From NCBI RefSeq assembly GCF_036346295.1, contig NZ_CP107819.1:124001-188000 (forward strand): 64,000 nucleotides of DNA, given 5' to 3'. The notes beneath the pieces were generated by a model. That model saw only the letters and a program-made list of their open reading frames with translations, was not told the DNA's origin and did not search any database. Source of the stretch: Streptomyces sp. NBC_00536 (GTDB taxonomy: Bacteria; Actinomycetota; Actinomycetes; Streptomycetales; Streptomycetaceae). A program made the translations under genes and the position numbers. Shown piece after piece: positions 50,470 to 59,470 of the stretch (position 1 is the first letter of the stretch; every line of letters begins with the position of its first letter).

Positions 50470-51584
50470 CCGCGCACCCGCGCCCCGCCCCACCCGCCGT
50501 GCGTCCTTCCCTGCTCGGTCCGCGCCTGCCGGCCTTCTACTGCCCCCTGGAGCGCGACCTCGTCCACCCCGGCGCGAAGCGGGTGGAGGCCCGGGCGGTC
50601 GAGTGGCTGGACGCCTTCGGCCTGTACCCCGATCCGGTGGAGCGCGCATGGGGTCTCGCCACCCACAGCGCCGACTTCTCCTGCCGCATCGTGCCCGCCG
50701 GGAGCGAGGAGGCCGTGCTGCTGTTCACCGAGTGGAACCACTGGGCCAACGCCGTGGACGACTGGCAGGATTCGGGCTCCGACGAGGTGGGAACGGGCGC
50801 CGTCGTCGAGCACGGTGTCCGGCTCCTGCGGACCATCGAGGACCCCGGGGTGTCCCTCCTGCCCGCGGGCCCCATGACCCGTGCGCTGGTGGACCTGGTG
50901 CGGCGCACCCATGCCGTGCTCACCCCCTCCGAGCTGCGCCGGTTCACCGAGGGGACGCGGGACTGGCTGCTGGGGGCGGCCTGGCGGGCCGCGCAGGCCG
51001 AGACGGGGGCCATGCCGACGCTGAACGACTTCGTCGCGATGGGACCGTTGGCGAACGGCACGCGCTTCTCGTTGACGTGGTCCGACGCCGCCCGCGGGGA
51101 CCGGCTGCCGGCGGACCTGCTCCGCTCCTCCGCCCTGACGGCGCTGACGGATGCGGCGGGGTTCGTCGTCAGCGCGGACAACGACCTGTTCTCCTACGAC
51201 AAGGACGACCACCTGGAGCCGCGCGAGGTGAACCTCGTCAACGTCCTCGCCCACCAGGAGGGTTGCTCCCCCGCCGAGGCCGTTCCGCTCGCGGTGGCCC
51301 TGCGGGACCGGGTGATGGTCCTCTTCACCTCGTTGCGGGCGCGGCTGGAGCAGGGCGCGGACGAGGAACTGCGCCGCCACCTCGCGGCGTTGGGGCATTA
51401 CGTGGCCGGGTGCATCGCGTGGCAGAGCCGGGCCCCGCGGTACGCGAGCCCGCGCAACCGGTACGAACTCCCGCTCGCGGAGGCCCGGTTCGACATCCGG
51501 TACGCGGACGGGCCCAGTGACACCCGGACCGGGCCGCCGGACCTGCCGGCCCTCGCCTCCTGGTGGCGGCAGCTGCGCGACTGA
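50466..51584 (+). CDS. Class I terpene cyclase
   Basis: A 372-residue terpene synthase. The aspartate-rich metal motif is D-D-W-Q-D (98-102), the NSE/DTE triad is Asn239-x-x-x-Ser243-x-x-x-Asp247 (NDLFSYDKDD; Asp replaces the usual Glu), and the RY motif is RNRYELPL near the C-terminus. It ionises a prenyl diphosphate and cyclises it. Coupling to a methyltransferase suggests a methylated substrate, as in 2-methylisoborneol or sodorifen-type pathways, though the cNMP-binding gene of the MIB operon is absent. It converges with the conservon P450 across a terminator. Confidence 0.88.
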   Translation: MTAHPRPAPPAVRPSLLGPRLPAFYCPLERDLVHPGAKRVEARAVEWLDAFGLYPDPVERAWGLATHSADFSCRIVPAGSEEAVLLFTEWNHWANAVDDWQDSGSDEVGTGAVVEHGVRLLRTIEDPGVSLLPAGPMTRALVDLVRRTHAVLTPSELRRFTEGTRDWLLGAAWRAAQAETGAMPTLNDFVAMGPLANGTRFSLTWSDAARGDRLPADLLRSSALTALTDAAGFVVSADNDLFSYDKDDHLEPREVNLVNVLAHQEGCSPAEAVPLAVALRDRVMVLFTSLRARLEQGADEELRRHLAALGHYVAGCIAWQSRAPRYASPRNRYELPLAEARFDIRYADGPSDTRTGPPDLPALASWWRQLRD

Positions 51585-51595
51585 GCGGAGCGCCG

Positions 51596-51627
51596 CCGGT
51601 CCCGGCCGCGTGTGCGGCCGGGACCGG
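51596..51627. terminator. Bidirectional terminator, terpene cyclase/cvnE
   Basis: A perfect 14-bp inverted repeat (51596-51609 and 51614-51627) with a GTGT loop between the convergent cyclase and P450 genes. Confidence 0.8.
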
Positions 51628-51638
51628 GGGCGCACGGG

Positions 51639-53048
51639 TCAGGCGCGGCCGCGGCCGAACAGCCGGCGCCACCAGCTGACGCCGCGCCGCCGGGCGGAGA
51701 CCGCGGGTGCCCGCGTCGGCTGCGGGGGGATCAGCGCGTGCCGCGGCGGGTGTACGGGCTGCGCGGCCGCCTCCTCGGGCCCGGGCGGTGCTTCCTGCAC
51801 CGGGCGCGGGGCGAACCCCACCGGCAGCGACAGCAGATGGCGCGACATGAGGGTCCCCCGCCACTGGAGTTCGCTCACGTCGACCGCCAGCTCCAGGTCG
51901 GGCAGCCGGTCCAGCAGGACCTCGATGCCGGTGTCCGCGATGGCCCGACCGATGTCCTGGCCGGGGCATTCGTGCGGCCCGCTGCTGAAGGCCAGGTGGG
52001 AGCGGTTGCCGTGGACGGAGACGGCGCGGTCGGGCCGGATCTGCGGATCGACGTTGCCCGCGGCCAGGCCGAGCAGGAGCATGTCACCGGCCTTCACCTG
52101 CTGGTCGCCGAGCAGGGTGTCCCCGGTGGCCCAGCGCCCGATGATCGTGTTGATGGGCGGGTCGTCCCACAGGACCTGTTCCAGCGCGTCGGGCAGGGTC
52201 ATGTGGCCTCCGGAGAGGCTCGCCCGGAAGCGCGGGTCGGTCAGCACGGTCCGCAGCGAGTTGGCGATCAGGTTGGCGGTGGTCTCGTACGCCGCGATCA
52301 GCACCACGCGCAGGTGCATCAGCACTTCGGTGTCGCTCAGCTCCGCGGGGTGTTCGAGCAGCCAGGAGGCGAGGTCGCGGGCCGGGAGGATCTTGCGCTG
52401 CGCGACCAGGTGCTCCAGCGTGGCCGTGACGTAACGGTCGCTCTGGAGGGCCGTCGCGGTTCCCTGGAGCATGTCGCGGGCCGCGTTGACCAGCATGGGC
52501 CCGTGTTCGTCGGGCGCCCCGACGAGCTGCGTCATCACGAGCATGGGGAGCTGGTCGGAGAAGGAGGTCACCAGATCGGCGTACCCGTCGCCCGCGAACT
52601 GGTCGACGAGCTGGTTGGCGAAGCGGGTCACATAGCGGCGGATGCCGCGCTTGTCGAAGCGGTTCAGGGACTCCACCACCGCTCCGCGCAGCCGCTCGTG
52701 GGCGGTGCCGTCGGTGAAGTTGCAGACGGGCACCCAGGTGACCATGGGGCCGAGCGGGGTGTCGGGCGGTACCCGGCCCTCCTTCATGTCGCGCCAGCCG
52801 CGGGGATCGCGGGCGAACCGGGAGGGGGTGCGCGCGACCTCCAGGTTCTCCCGGTGGCCGAGGACCAGCCAGGCCGGGAGGTCGCCGTTGACCAGTACGG
52901 GGGCCACCGGCCCGTACTCGGCCCGCAGCTTCTCGTACAGGCCCAGGGGGTCGGTCTGGGCCTCCGGGCCGTGCAGGCGGTACAGGCCGTTCCCGGCTCC
53001 CGCCGCGTGGGCGGGGCACTCGGGCGGAGGGGTGGGGTGGGTGCTCAC
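51639..53048 (-). CDS. cvnE: Conservon cytochrome P450 (CYP157-like, no ExxR)
   Basis: A 469-residue P450. The heme loop is F-S-S-G-P-H-E-C-P-G with Cys361; the I-helix reads IAAYETTANL. The K-helix ExxR is absent: Glu290-Gln-Val-Leu293-Trp replaces it, the state known from the CYP157 family linked to conservons. Its C-terminus carries a Pro/Arg-rich extension (about 415-469). It is the fifth gene of the cvn operon (GTGA overlap with cvnD) and probably oxidises a small molecule or the neighbouring terpene, though that link is inference. Confidence 0.88.
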   Translation of the reverse strand: MSTHPTPPPECPAHAAGAGNGLYRLHGPEAQTDPLGLYEKLRAEYGPVAPVLVNGDLPAWLVLGHRENLEVARTPSRFARDPRGWRDMKEGRVPPDTPLGPMVTWVPVCNFTDGTAHERLRGAVVESLNRFDKRGIRRYVTRFANQLVDQFAGDGYADLVTSFSDQLPMLVMTQLVGAPDEHGPMLVNAARDMLQGTATALQSDRYVTATLEHLVAQRKILPARDLASWLLEHPAELSDTEVLMHLRVVLIAAYETTANLIANSLRTVLTDPRFRASLSGGHMTLPDALEQVLWDDPPINTIIGRWATGDTLLGDQQVKAGDMLLLGLAAGNVDPQIRPDRAVSVHGNRSHLAFSSGPHECPGQDIGRAIADTGIEVLLDRLPDLELAVDVSELQWRGTLMSRHLLSLPVGFAPRPVQEAPPGPEEAAAQPVHPPRHALIPPQPTRAPAVSARRRGVSWWRRLFGRGRA

Positions 53049-53665
53049 ATTGCCTCCTGGGTCGCTGCCTGCGAGTACAGGTAGCGCATGAGGGTCAGCA
53101 GGACGTCGCGGGACGAGTCCCGGCGCCTGGCGTCGCAGACGACGATGGGGACGGCGGGGGGCAGATCGAGAGCCTGGCGCAGGTCCTCCAGGGGGTGGTC
53201 GGGGGCGCCGGGGAAGGAGTTGACGGCGACGACGAAGGGCACGCCCCGCTCTTCGAGGCGTCCGATGACGTCGAAGCTGATCTCCAGCCGCCGGGTGTCG
53301 AGGAGGACGACCGCGCCGAGCGCGCCTTCGAAGAGCCCGCGCCAGAGGAACCAGAAGCGCTCCTGTCCCGGTGTGCCGAACAGGTACAGCACGAGTTCGT
53401 CGTTGACGCTGATGCGGCCGAAGTCCATGGCCACGGTGGTGGTGGTCTTGCGCGCCACGCCCCGGGTGTCGTCGACGCCGATGCCGGCCTGCGTCATCGT
53501 CTCCTCGGTGGTCAGCGGTTTGATCTCGCTGACCGCGCCGACCATCGTCGTCTTGCCGACGCCGAAGCCGCCGACGATGACGACTTTGACGGCGGCCACG
53601 GCCGTCTGCGGCAGTATGTCCGCGTCGCGCGGCCCGGCGGGCGCGTCAGAGTTTCTGAAGTCCAT
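53045..53665 (-). CDS. cvnD: Conservon small GTPase
   Basis: A 206-residue Ras-like GTPase. The P-loop is G-G-F-G-V-G-K-T-T (about 32-40), the G3 equivalent is YLFGTPGQERF, and a VNSF element stands for NKxD. It has no membrane anchor. In conservons the GTPase is thought to work with CvnB (roadblock GAP-like) and the CvnA sensor. Overlaps cvnC by 20 nt. Confidence 0.9.
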   Translation of the reverse strand: MDFRNSDAPAGPRDADILPQTAVAAVKVVIVGGFGVGKTTMVGAVSEIKPLTTEETMTQAGIGVDDTRGVARKTTTTVAMDFGRISVNDELVLYLFGTPGQERFWFLWRGLFEGALGAVVLLDTRRLEISFDVIGRLEERGVPFVVAVNSFPGAPDHPLEDLRQALDLPPAVPIVVCDARRRDSSRDVLLTLMRYLYSQAATQEAM

Positions 53666-54005
53666 CGATCACTGCCTCGATCAGAGCAAGGTCGGGGAGG
53701 TGCGCGGCGGGAACGGGCGGCCGGATCCGCACACGGCGAGCGGCCATCAGGTCCCCGACCAGCACGGTGACCGCGCTCACGGGCAGACCGGCGTACGCGG
53801 CGATCTCGGCCACTGACAGCGGTGCCTGGCACATCCGCAGGATGGCCGCCTGTTCGGGCTGCATCTCGGGCCGGGCGGGCTCCTTGGCCACCACCAGGGT
53901 CACGAGATCCAGCTCGGCGGCGGTGGAAGGTCCGCTGCGTCCCCCGGTGATGACGTAGAGCCGTTCGGGCTTCGCGTGGTCCCAGTGTGTGGGCGGTTCA
54001 CTCAC
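53646..54005 (-). CDS. cvnC: Conservon DUF742 protein
   Basis: A 119-residue protein with the DUF742 pattern (VITGGRSGPSTAAELDLVTLV, ILRMCQAPLSVAEIAAYAGLPVSAVTVLVGDLMAARRVRIRPP). It includes a winged-helix-like segment and probably bridges CvnA/B and the GTPase. The start codon is GTG at 54005, overlapping cvnB by 4 nt. Confidence 0.9.
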   Translation of the reverse strand: MSEPPTHWDHAKPERLYVITGGRSGPSTAAELDLVTLVVAKEPARPEMQPEQAAILRMCQAPLSVAEIAAYAGLPVSAVTVLVGDLMAARRVRIRPPVPAAHLPDLALIEAVIDGLQKL

Positions 54006-54415
54006 TCGGGTAGCCCGTCATGTCGCGGTGGGCTGCTCAGGTGCTCGCCCATCCGGGCCACCAGGCCGCGCATCTGTGCGCCCATCAGGCCCGCGTCGAC
54101 CCCCTCGTCGGCGAGGACCGCGAGGTACGAGCCGTCTCCGGCGGCCATCAGGTAGAAGAACCCGCCGTCCATCTCGATCACGACGAGGCGCATCCTGCCC
54201 CCGGAGCCGGACTGGGGCAGTTCGGCGGCGATCGCTCCGGCGAGGCTCTGCAGGCCCGCGCAGGCCGCCGCCAGGCGGTCGGCCGTGTCGGTCTCGGCCC
54301 CGTGCTGCGCGACGCAGAGCCCGTCGGCGGACAGTACGATCACGTGCCGCGTCTGCGGCACTCCGCTGGCCAGGTCCTTGAGCATCCAGTCCATGCTGGT
54401 TCGCTGAGTCATCAT
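54002..54415 (-). CDS. cvnB: Conservon roadblock/LC7 protein
   Basis: A 137-residue roadblock-fold protein (MDWMLKDLASGVPQTRHVIVLSADGL, then GGRMRLVVIEMDGGFFYLMAAGDGSYLAVLA). It is a predicted regulator of the CvnD GTPase, forming part of the membrane-associated complex. Three nt separate it from cvnA. Confidence 0.9.
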   Translation of the reverse strand: MMTQRTSMDWMLKDLASGVPQTRHVIVLSADGLCVAQHGAETDTADRLAAACAGLQSLAGAIAAELPQSGSGGRMRLVVIEMDGGFFYLMAAGDGSYLAVLADEGVDAGLMGAQMRGLVARMGEHLSSPPRHDGLPE

Positions 54416-54418
54416 CGT

Positions 54419-55963
54419 TTACGCCCCTCTGGTCGCTGAGCCCGACGCGTCCTGGGGGCCCTCGATGTCGTGTCCGGACTCGCCGTTCAGTCCGCTGTGG
54501 AACGCCTCCAGCCACATGCCGGGACCGGCGTCCTGCTTCGGCTGCGGCGGTGCGGACTGCCAGGTGTCGGAGATGGTGGCGCGGTCCTTGCGGCGCCGCT
54601 GCGGCAGGCCGCTGGCGGTGCGTTCGGCGGCCGGGCCGCCGACGACGGGCGCCGGCGTGGGGGCCGGGGCCGTGGCCGGGGTCTCGGTCGGCCAGGGCAT
54701 CGGCCCGTCGAACGAATGGCGGTCCGCGGACCGCCCGCGCCGTGCGGGGGTCAGGGCCCTGGGCCCCGAGGAGGAGCCGATGCCGTGGGCGAGCCCCGTC
54801 GCCGCGGACGCCATGGTGATCAGGTGCTGCGGCACGACGACCACGGCGCGGACGCCGCCGTACGCGGAGGAGCGCAGGGAGACCTGGAACCCGTACGCCT
54901 GGGCCAGTCGGCCGACGACCGCGAGGCCGAGCCTCGGTGTCTCGCCGATGTCGTTGAGGTCGATGCCGGCCTGTGCCTGCGCGAGGACCCTCTCGGCGCG
55001 CCTGCGGGCCTCGTCGCTCATGCCCAGGCCGCCGTCCTCGATCTCCACGGCGACGCCCGACTGCACCTCGACGGCGGTGAGGTGGACCCGGGTGTGCGGC
55101 GGCGAGTACCGGGTGGCGTTGTCCAGCAGCTCCGCGAGGATGTGGATCAGCGGTTCCACGATCGGGCCGACGACGGCGACCTCGGTGACCGAGTGGAGTT
55201 CCACCCGCTGGTAGTCGATGATCCTCGACATCCCGCCGCGCAGCACGCTGTACAGCGTGACGGCCCGGCTCCACTGGCGGCCGGGGCGCGATCCGCCGAG
55301 GACCGAGATGGAGTCGGCGAGCCGCCCGATCAGGGCGTTTCCGTGGTCGAGGCGCAGGAGGTCGCCGAAGACGTCGGGGTTGCGGCCGTGCCGGTCCTCC
55401 ATCTCCCGCATCTCGTGCGCCTGCTGGTGGACGATCGCCTGGACGCGGCGGGAGATGTTGACGAAGGCCCGCTGGGCCGAGTCGCGCAGGCTCTCCTCGT
55501 TGTCGACGGCGTCGATCACATGGGCCAGCACCGCCTGGAGGGCGGCCCTGAAGGTCGGGGTCAGGGCTCTGTCGTCACCCCACCGGGTGCCCTGTCCGCC
55601 GCGCCCGCCCAGGGAGGTCAGTACGTCTTCGGGCAGCTGACCCCTGCGCAGCCGCTCGATGGCCTCGGTGAGCACCACCTCGGACAGGCGCACGACCTCG
55701 GCTTCCTGCCGGGACAGGGTGTGCCGCAGGGCCGCGAGTTCGGCGTGCCGGGCGGTGAGCGCGCGGCTGCGCCGGAACGCCTCGACGAGGACCGCGGCGG
55801 TGCAGACGGCGCCCGCGGCGATCCAGCCGGTACGGACCGGTTCCGAGGAGGAAGCCAGCGCCCCGATCAGGCAGGCGGCCGTGACGGTCGCGAACACGGC
55901 GAGCATCGGGCTCGTGCCCGCCTCCGGGTGCACGGCTTCGGGGGGAATGTCTTTTTGCTCCAT
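54419..55963 (-). CDS. cvnA: Conservon sensor histidine-kinase-like protein
   Basis: A 514-residue protein. Two membrane helices lie near the N-terminus (about 19-35 and 42-60), then coiled coil (SRALTARHAELAALRHTLSRQEAEVVRL), a dimer region, and a HATPase_c domain with N-box ELLDNATRYSPP (about 270-281) and G1 EIEDGGLGM. The phospho-acceptor H-box is not typical, as in other CvnA proteins. The C-terminal about 130 residues are disordered Pro/Arg/Ala-rich. ATG at 55963 (GAGGA 6 nt upstream) is preferred to 56029. First gene of the operon. Confidence 0.88.
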   Translation of the reverse strand: MEQKDIPPEAVHPEAGTSPMLAVFATVTAACLIGALASSSEPVRTGWIAAGAVCTAAVLVEAFRRSRALTARHAELAALRHTLSRQEAEVVRLSEVVLTEAIERLRRGQLPEDVLTSLGGRGGQGTRWGDDRALTPTFRAALQAVLAHVIDAVDNEESLRDSAQRAFVNISRRVQAIVHQQAHEMREMEDRHGRNPDVFGDLLRLDHGNALIGRLADSISVLGGSRPGRQWSRAVTLYSVLRGGMSRIIDYQRVELHSVTEVAVVGPIVEPLIHILAELLDNATRYSPPHTRVHLTAVEVQSGVAVEIEDGGLGMSDEARRRAERVLAQAQAGIDLNDIGETPRLGLAVVGRLAQAYGFQVSLRSSAYGGVRAVVVVPQHLITMASAATGLAHGIGSSSGPRALTPARRGRSADRHSFDGPMPWPTETPATAPAPTPAPVVGGPAAERTASGLPQRRRKDRATISDTWQSAPPQPKQDAGPGMWLEAFHSGLNGESGHDIEGPQDASGSATRGA

Positions 55964-56366
55964 CGGCGTCCTCGAACCATCGGTATAAGCAATCTTCTGA
56001 CCGGTGGGCGGGAGCTTAACTACGCGCAACTATCCTCACGCGCACTTTCGTTGGAGTTCATCGGACCGGAGGACCCGCTATCCGCCATTGACGACTGCGC
56101 ATTTCCGTCCGGAGCGGGGTGCTCCCGTACCGGACGGCGGTGTCGTGGCAGGTCGACGGCCTGTCGACCCGTATGCGGAAGGAGAATTCGAACTGTCATT
56201 CCGTCAATTTTCGGCCGCATGCGCTTTGTTCGGAAGTGGCATCCCGGGCGCCCATACGATATGGGCGCGGCGGCGGTCGCTTCGGCCCACCGCGCGTGCG
56301 GGCGCGGCCGGTCCCGCCGCACGGGGTGTGACCAGCAGGGCGACGGATCCCCACTAATATTCGATC
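55964..56366. other. Divergent region between cvnA and lipoprotein gene
   Basis: 403 nt without a gene. It contains a perfect palindrome (56248-56268) and a TTGACG hexamer near 56089, a possible promoter element. I see no other structure. Confidence 0.5.
56248..56268. promoter_or_regulatory. Perfect palindrome, cvnA/lipoprotein region
   Basis: GCGCCCATA-CGA-TATGGGCGC: 9-bp perfect half-sites with a 3-nt spacer, 99 nt upstream of the lipoprotein start. Candidate operator; regulator unknown. Confidence 0.5.
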
Positions 56367-56984
56367 ATGCGTATGAACATCATCGGCATAGCGGGAGTCG
56401 TGAGCGTGGGCCTGCTGGCCACCGGGTGCGGGGGCACCGCCACGAAGACCGCCAAGCCCGAACCGTCCGTCAGCCGACTGCCGAACAGGCTGGACCGGCC
56501 GGCCCCGCGCCCGGAGGGCGAGCTGCAGCCGTCGCCCGCCGCCGACGCGCCGTTCGCGGCGAACCTGGAGTACGAGCTCCGCAAGAAGACCCTCGCCCTG
56601 GCGAACGCCACGGGGGAGGTCACCGCCAAGTGCCCCGAGGACGTGGCGTCGAAGAAGGGCACCACGGTCGTGTGCACCTCCCGCTACAAGGGAGCGGAGG
56701 TGGAGTGGGACGTCGCGATCGGCGAGTCACCCGCCTGGTCCAAGAACTACGTGACCTTCACCGCGACCGCCCGCAAGGGGATCATGTCCAAGGAAGGCGT
56801 CCAGCGGATCATCTTCGGCAACGGCGGCGACTCCGTGGACCACATCCTCTGCAACGACATACCCGAGGCCGTGACGGTGCCCATGGGTCCCACCACGTAC
56901 ACCTGCCAGCAGGTCATGAAGGACGGGCAGGTCTACTACCCGCAGCCGATGCGCGCCACCGAGGACGGCCCGCGCGCCTACTGA
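56367..56984 (+). CDS. DUF4333-like lipoprotein
   Basis: A 205-residue lipoprotein. Lipobox L-L-A-T-G-C, Cys at about residue 21. Residues about 65-130 match DUF4333 (ANLEYELRKKTLALANATGEV, KCPEDVASKKGTTVVCTSRYKG), with two Cys that may be a disulfide; a second Cys pair lies in ILCNDIPEA and YTCQQVM. Function unknown. It converges with the phospholipase C gene across a 15-bp terminator. Confidence 0.8.
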   Translation: MRMNIIGIAGVVSVGLLATGCGGTATKTAKPEPSVSRLPNRLDRPAPRPEGELQPSPAADAPFAANLEYELRKKTLALANATGEVTAKCPEDVASKKGTTVVCTSRYKGAEVEWDVAIGESPAWSKNYVTFTATARKGIMSKEGVQRIIFGNGGDSVDHILCNDIPEAVTVPMGPTTYTCQQVMKDGQVYYPQPMRATEDGPRAY

Positions 56985-57015
56985 CGGGATCCCACGGGCG
57001 CGCCGCACGCCTCCG

Positions 57016-57057
57016 CACGCCTCCGCGGGCAGGACCGGGAAGGCCCGCGGAGGCGTG
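57016..57057. terminator. Bidirectional terminator, lipoprotein/phospholipase
   Basis: A perfect 15-bp inverted repeat (57016-57030 and 57043-57057) between convergent genes. Confidence 0.8.
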
Positions 57058-57065
57058 GCGGTCGG

Positions 57066-59135
57066 TCAGGAGGACTGGCTGGTCAGGATGGCCGGGTCGG
57101 AGAGGCCTGCCGCGCCGGTCTCGACCTTGCCCGCGAAGCGGCGGGCGAAGTCCGCGGTCCCGGACGCGGTGACCGTCACGTCGTACCAGCGGCGGGTGTT
57201 CTTCAGCGGGACGCTGTAGGTCACGGTCGCCCCCTTGGCGACCGTGATCCGCTTCGGGCCGCCGCCGTAGGCGTTGGTGACCGTGAGGGTCGCGGTCGAG
57301 GCTCCCGCGTTGGTGAGGGTGAGGTCCAGGTTGCCGGTCTTGGCATTGTGGCGGGCCGTGGCCTCGGGGCCGGCGGTGGTGCCGGGGTTGCGGAAGCCGC
57401 GCAGGAAGCCGTTGGGGCCGTGCACGGTCAGGTCGGTGACACCGGCCGAGTAGGCGGTGTTCCAGGTGTCCGTGACCGACTTGCCCGCCTCGGTGGTGTA
57501 GGTCCAGGGGGCGTCGGTCCGGTTGCCGGAGGTGACGTAGAACTGCGCGCCCAGCTCCTGGCCACCGCTGAACGTCAGCCGGAACTTGCCCTCGCCGGTC
57601 AGTGCCGTGCCGTCGACGTACGGGGCGTACTTCAGCGGACGCGTCGGGCACACCCCCTTCTCCTGGCGCGGCATGGCCGCCACGGCGGGCGGGGTGGCCG
57701 GGAAGTCGGGGTGCCGGTCGCGGTCCTGCGGCTGCCAGCGGCCGGTGTCGGGCAGCGGCGCCGGAGCGGTGTCCTTGCGGGCGAAGTCGAAGGCGGAGGT
57801 CAGGTCACCGCAGACGGCGCGCCGCCAGGGAGAGATGTTGGGCTCGTGCACACCGAAGCGCTGCTCCATGAAGCGGATGACGGAGGTGTGGTCGAAGGTC
57901 TCGGAGCAGGAGTAGCCGCCCGTGCTCCAGGGTGAGACCACGAGCATCGGCACGCGCGGGCCGAGCCCGTACGGTCCGGCGACGTAGCCGGCCGTGCCCG
58001 GGAAGACGTCGAGTGCGGTGTCCACGGTCGACAGGCCCTGGCCGGCGTTCGCGGGGGCGTAGGGCGGCACGACGTGGTCGAAGAAGCCGTCGTTCTCGTC
58101 GTAGGTGATGAACAGGGCCGTACGGGCCCAGACGTCGGGGTTGGACGTGAGCGCGTCCAGCACCTGCGCGATGTACCAGGCGCCGTAGTTGGAGGGCCAG
58201 TTGGCGTGCTCGCTGAAGGCCTCGGGGGCGGCGATCCAGGAGATCTGGGGCAGGGTGCCCGCGGTGACGTCGGCGCGCAGCCGGTCGAAGTAGCCCTCCC
58301 CGGTCCGGGCGTCGGTGCCGGTGCGGGCCTTCTCGTGGAGCGGGTCACCGGGCTGGGCGCCGCGGTAGTTGTTGAAGTAGAGCAGCGAGTTGTCGCCGTA
58401 GTTGCCGCGGTAGGCATCGCTGATCCAGCCCCAGGAACCGGCGGCGTCGAGGCCGTTGCCGATGTCCTGGTAGACCTTCCAGGAGACCCCGGCCGCCTCC
58501 AGGCGCTCGGGGTACGTGGTCCAGCCGTACCCGGCCTCGGCGTTGTTGAGGACCGGCCCGCCGCCCTTGCCGTCGTTGCCGGTGTGGCCCGACCAGAGGT
58601 AGTAGCGGTTGGGGTCGGTCGAGCCGATGAACGAGCAGTGGTAGGCGTCGCAGAGGGTGAACGCGTCGGCGAGGGCGTAGTGGAACGGGATGTCGTCGCG
58701 CGTCAAGTGTGCCATGGTCGCGGGCGTCTTGGCGGGCACCCAGTTGTCGTACTTGCCCTTGTTGAAGGCGCTCTGGCCGCCCGCCCAGTCGTGGTTGAGG
58801 CCCTGGAGGAACTCCATGCCGAGGTCGTCGGACGGCGGGCGGAAGGGCAGCGTCTCCTTGCCCGCGTTGTCCGTCTGGTGCCATACGGACTTGCCGCTGG
58901 GCAGGGTCACCGGGCGCGGGTCGCCGAAGCCCCGAATGCCGCGCAGCGCGCCGAAGTAGTGGTCGAAGGACCGGTTCTCCTGCATCAGGACCACGATGTG
59001 CTCGACGTCGGCGATGCTGCCGGTCGTCCCCTGCGCGGGGATGGCGGCGGCGCGCGCGATGCTCTCGTTGAGCATGGTCAGGGCGGCGGCGCCGCCGGTG
59101 AGCTGGAGGAAACGACGGCGGTTCAGATCTGCCAT
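57066..59135 (-). CDS. Tat-secreted phospholipase C (phosphoesterase family)
   Basis: A 689-residue enzyme. The twin-arginine signal NRRRFLQLTGGAAALTML (about 5-22) directs Tat export. The catalytic domain (about 40-490) is the alkaline-phosphatase-like phospholipase C family: VLMQENRSFDHYFG has the catalytic Asn/Ser region, and FITYDENDGFFDHVVPP holds metal ligands. The C-terminal about 170 residues hold two beta-sandwich repeats typical of phosphocholine-preferring PLCs (DUF756). It hydrolyses phosphatidylcholine or sphingomyelin outside the cell. The ATG at 59135 is the last before the Tat motif. Confidence 0.9.
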   Translation of the reverse strand: MADLNRRRFLQLTGGAAALTMLNESIARAAAIPAQGTTGSIADVEHIVVLMQENRSFDHYFGALRGIRGFGDPRPVTLPSGKSVWHQTDNAGKETLPFRPPSDDLGMEFLQGLNHDWAGGQSAFNKGKYDNWVPAKTPATMAHLTRDDIPFHYALADAFTLCDAYHCSFIGSTDPNRYYLWSGHTGNDGKGGGPVLNNAEAGYGWTTYPERLEAAGVSWKVYQDIGNGLDAAGSWGWISDAYRGNYGDNSLLYFNNYRGAQPGDPLHEKARTGTDARTGEGYFDRLRADVTAGTLPQISWIAAPEAFSEHANWPSNYGAWYIAQVLDALTSNPDVWARTALFITYDENDGFFDHVVPPYAPANAGQGLSTVDTALDVFPGTAGYVAGPYGLGPRVPMLVVSPWSTGGYSCSETFDHTSVIRFMEQRFGVHEPNISPWRRAVCGDLTSAFDFARKDTAPAPLPDTGRWQPQDRDRHPDFPATPPAVAAMPRQEKGVCPTRPLKYAPYVDGTALTGEGKFRLTFSGGQELGAQFYVTSGNRTDAPWTYTTEAGKSVTDTWNTAYSAGVTDLTVHGPNGFLRGFRNPGTTAGPEATARHNAKTGNLDLTLTNAGASTATLTVTNAYGGGPKRITVAKGATVTYSVPLKNTRRWYDVTVTASGTADFARRFAGKVETGAAGLSDPAILTSQSS

Positions 59136-59470
59136 GGCGGGAGGGACCTCTGCTTCGATCGAGAAGTGGTGGAGCGCCCCCAGGACATCGTGCGCGGGGT
59201 ACCGGACAGGGAGCCTGACGTGACGTCGGCGGATACGCCAGGCGAACGTCAGTCGGATTTGGCGGAACTTCCGGCCATGTGGCGGCGCGGACGTGCTAGG
59301 TGGGCCCGGAGCGCCCCGGCCGCCCTGGCGTAGCCGTGCGGCGGCAAGGGCCTTCACGCAATCTGGCCAAAACTCTTCCCGAAGATGGCCACTTGTGCAA
59401 TTTTACATGTCACACATCAATGCGCCGCATCCCCAACACGCGGCCACAACGGCCCCGGAGGCCCCCACAG
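59136..59470. other. Divergent region between PLC and collagenase
   Basis: 335 nt without a gene. An inverted TGGCCA pair (59364-59369 and 59386-59391) and an AT-rich stretch near 59395-59420 mark the likely collagenase promoter. A possible upstream ATG at 59420 is weaker than 59471. Confidence 0.5.

Noticed and set aside
49519..51584. 2-methylisoborneol operon
   Set aside because: A methyltransferase and terpene cyclase are present, but the cyclic-nucleotide-binding gene is absent and the motifs DDWQD and the N-terminal methyltransferase sequence differ.
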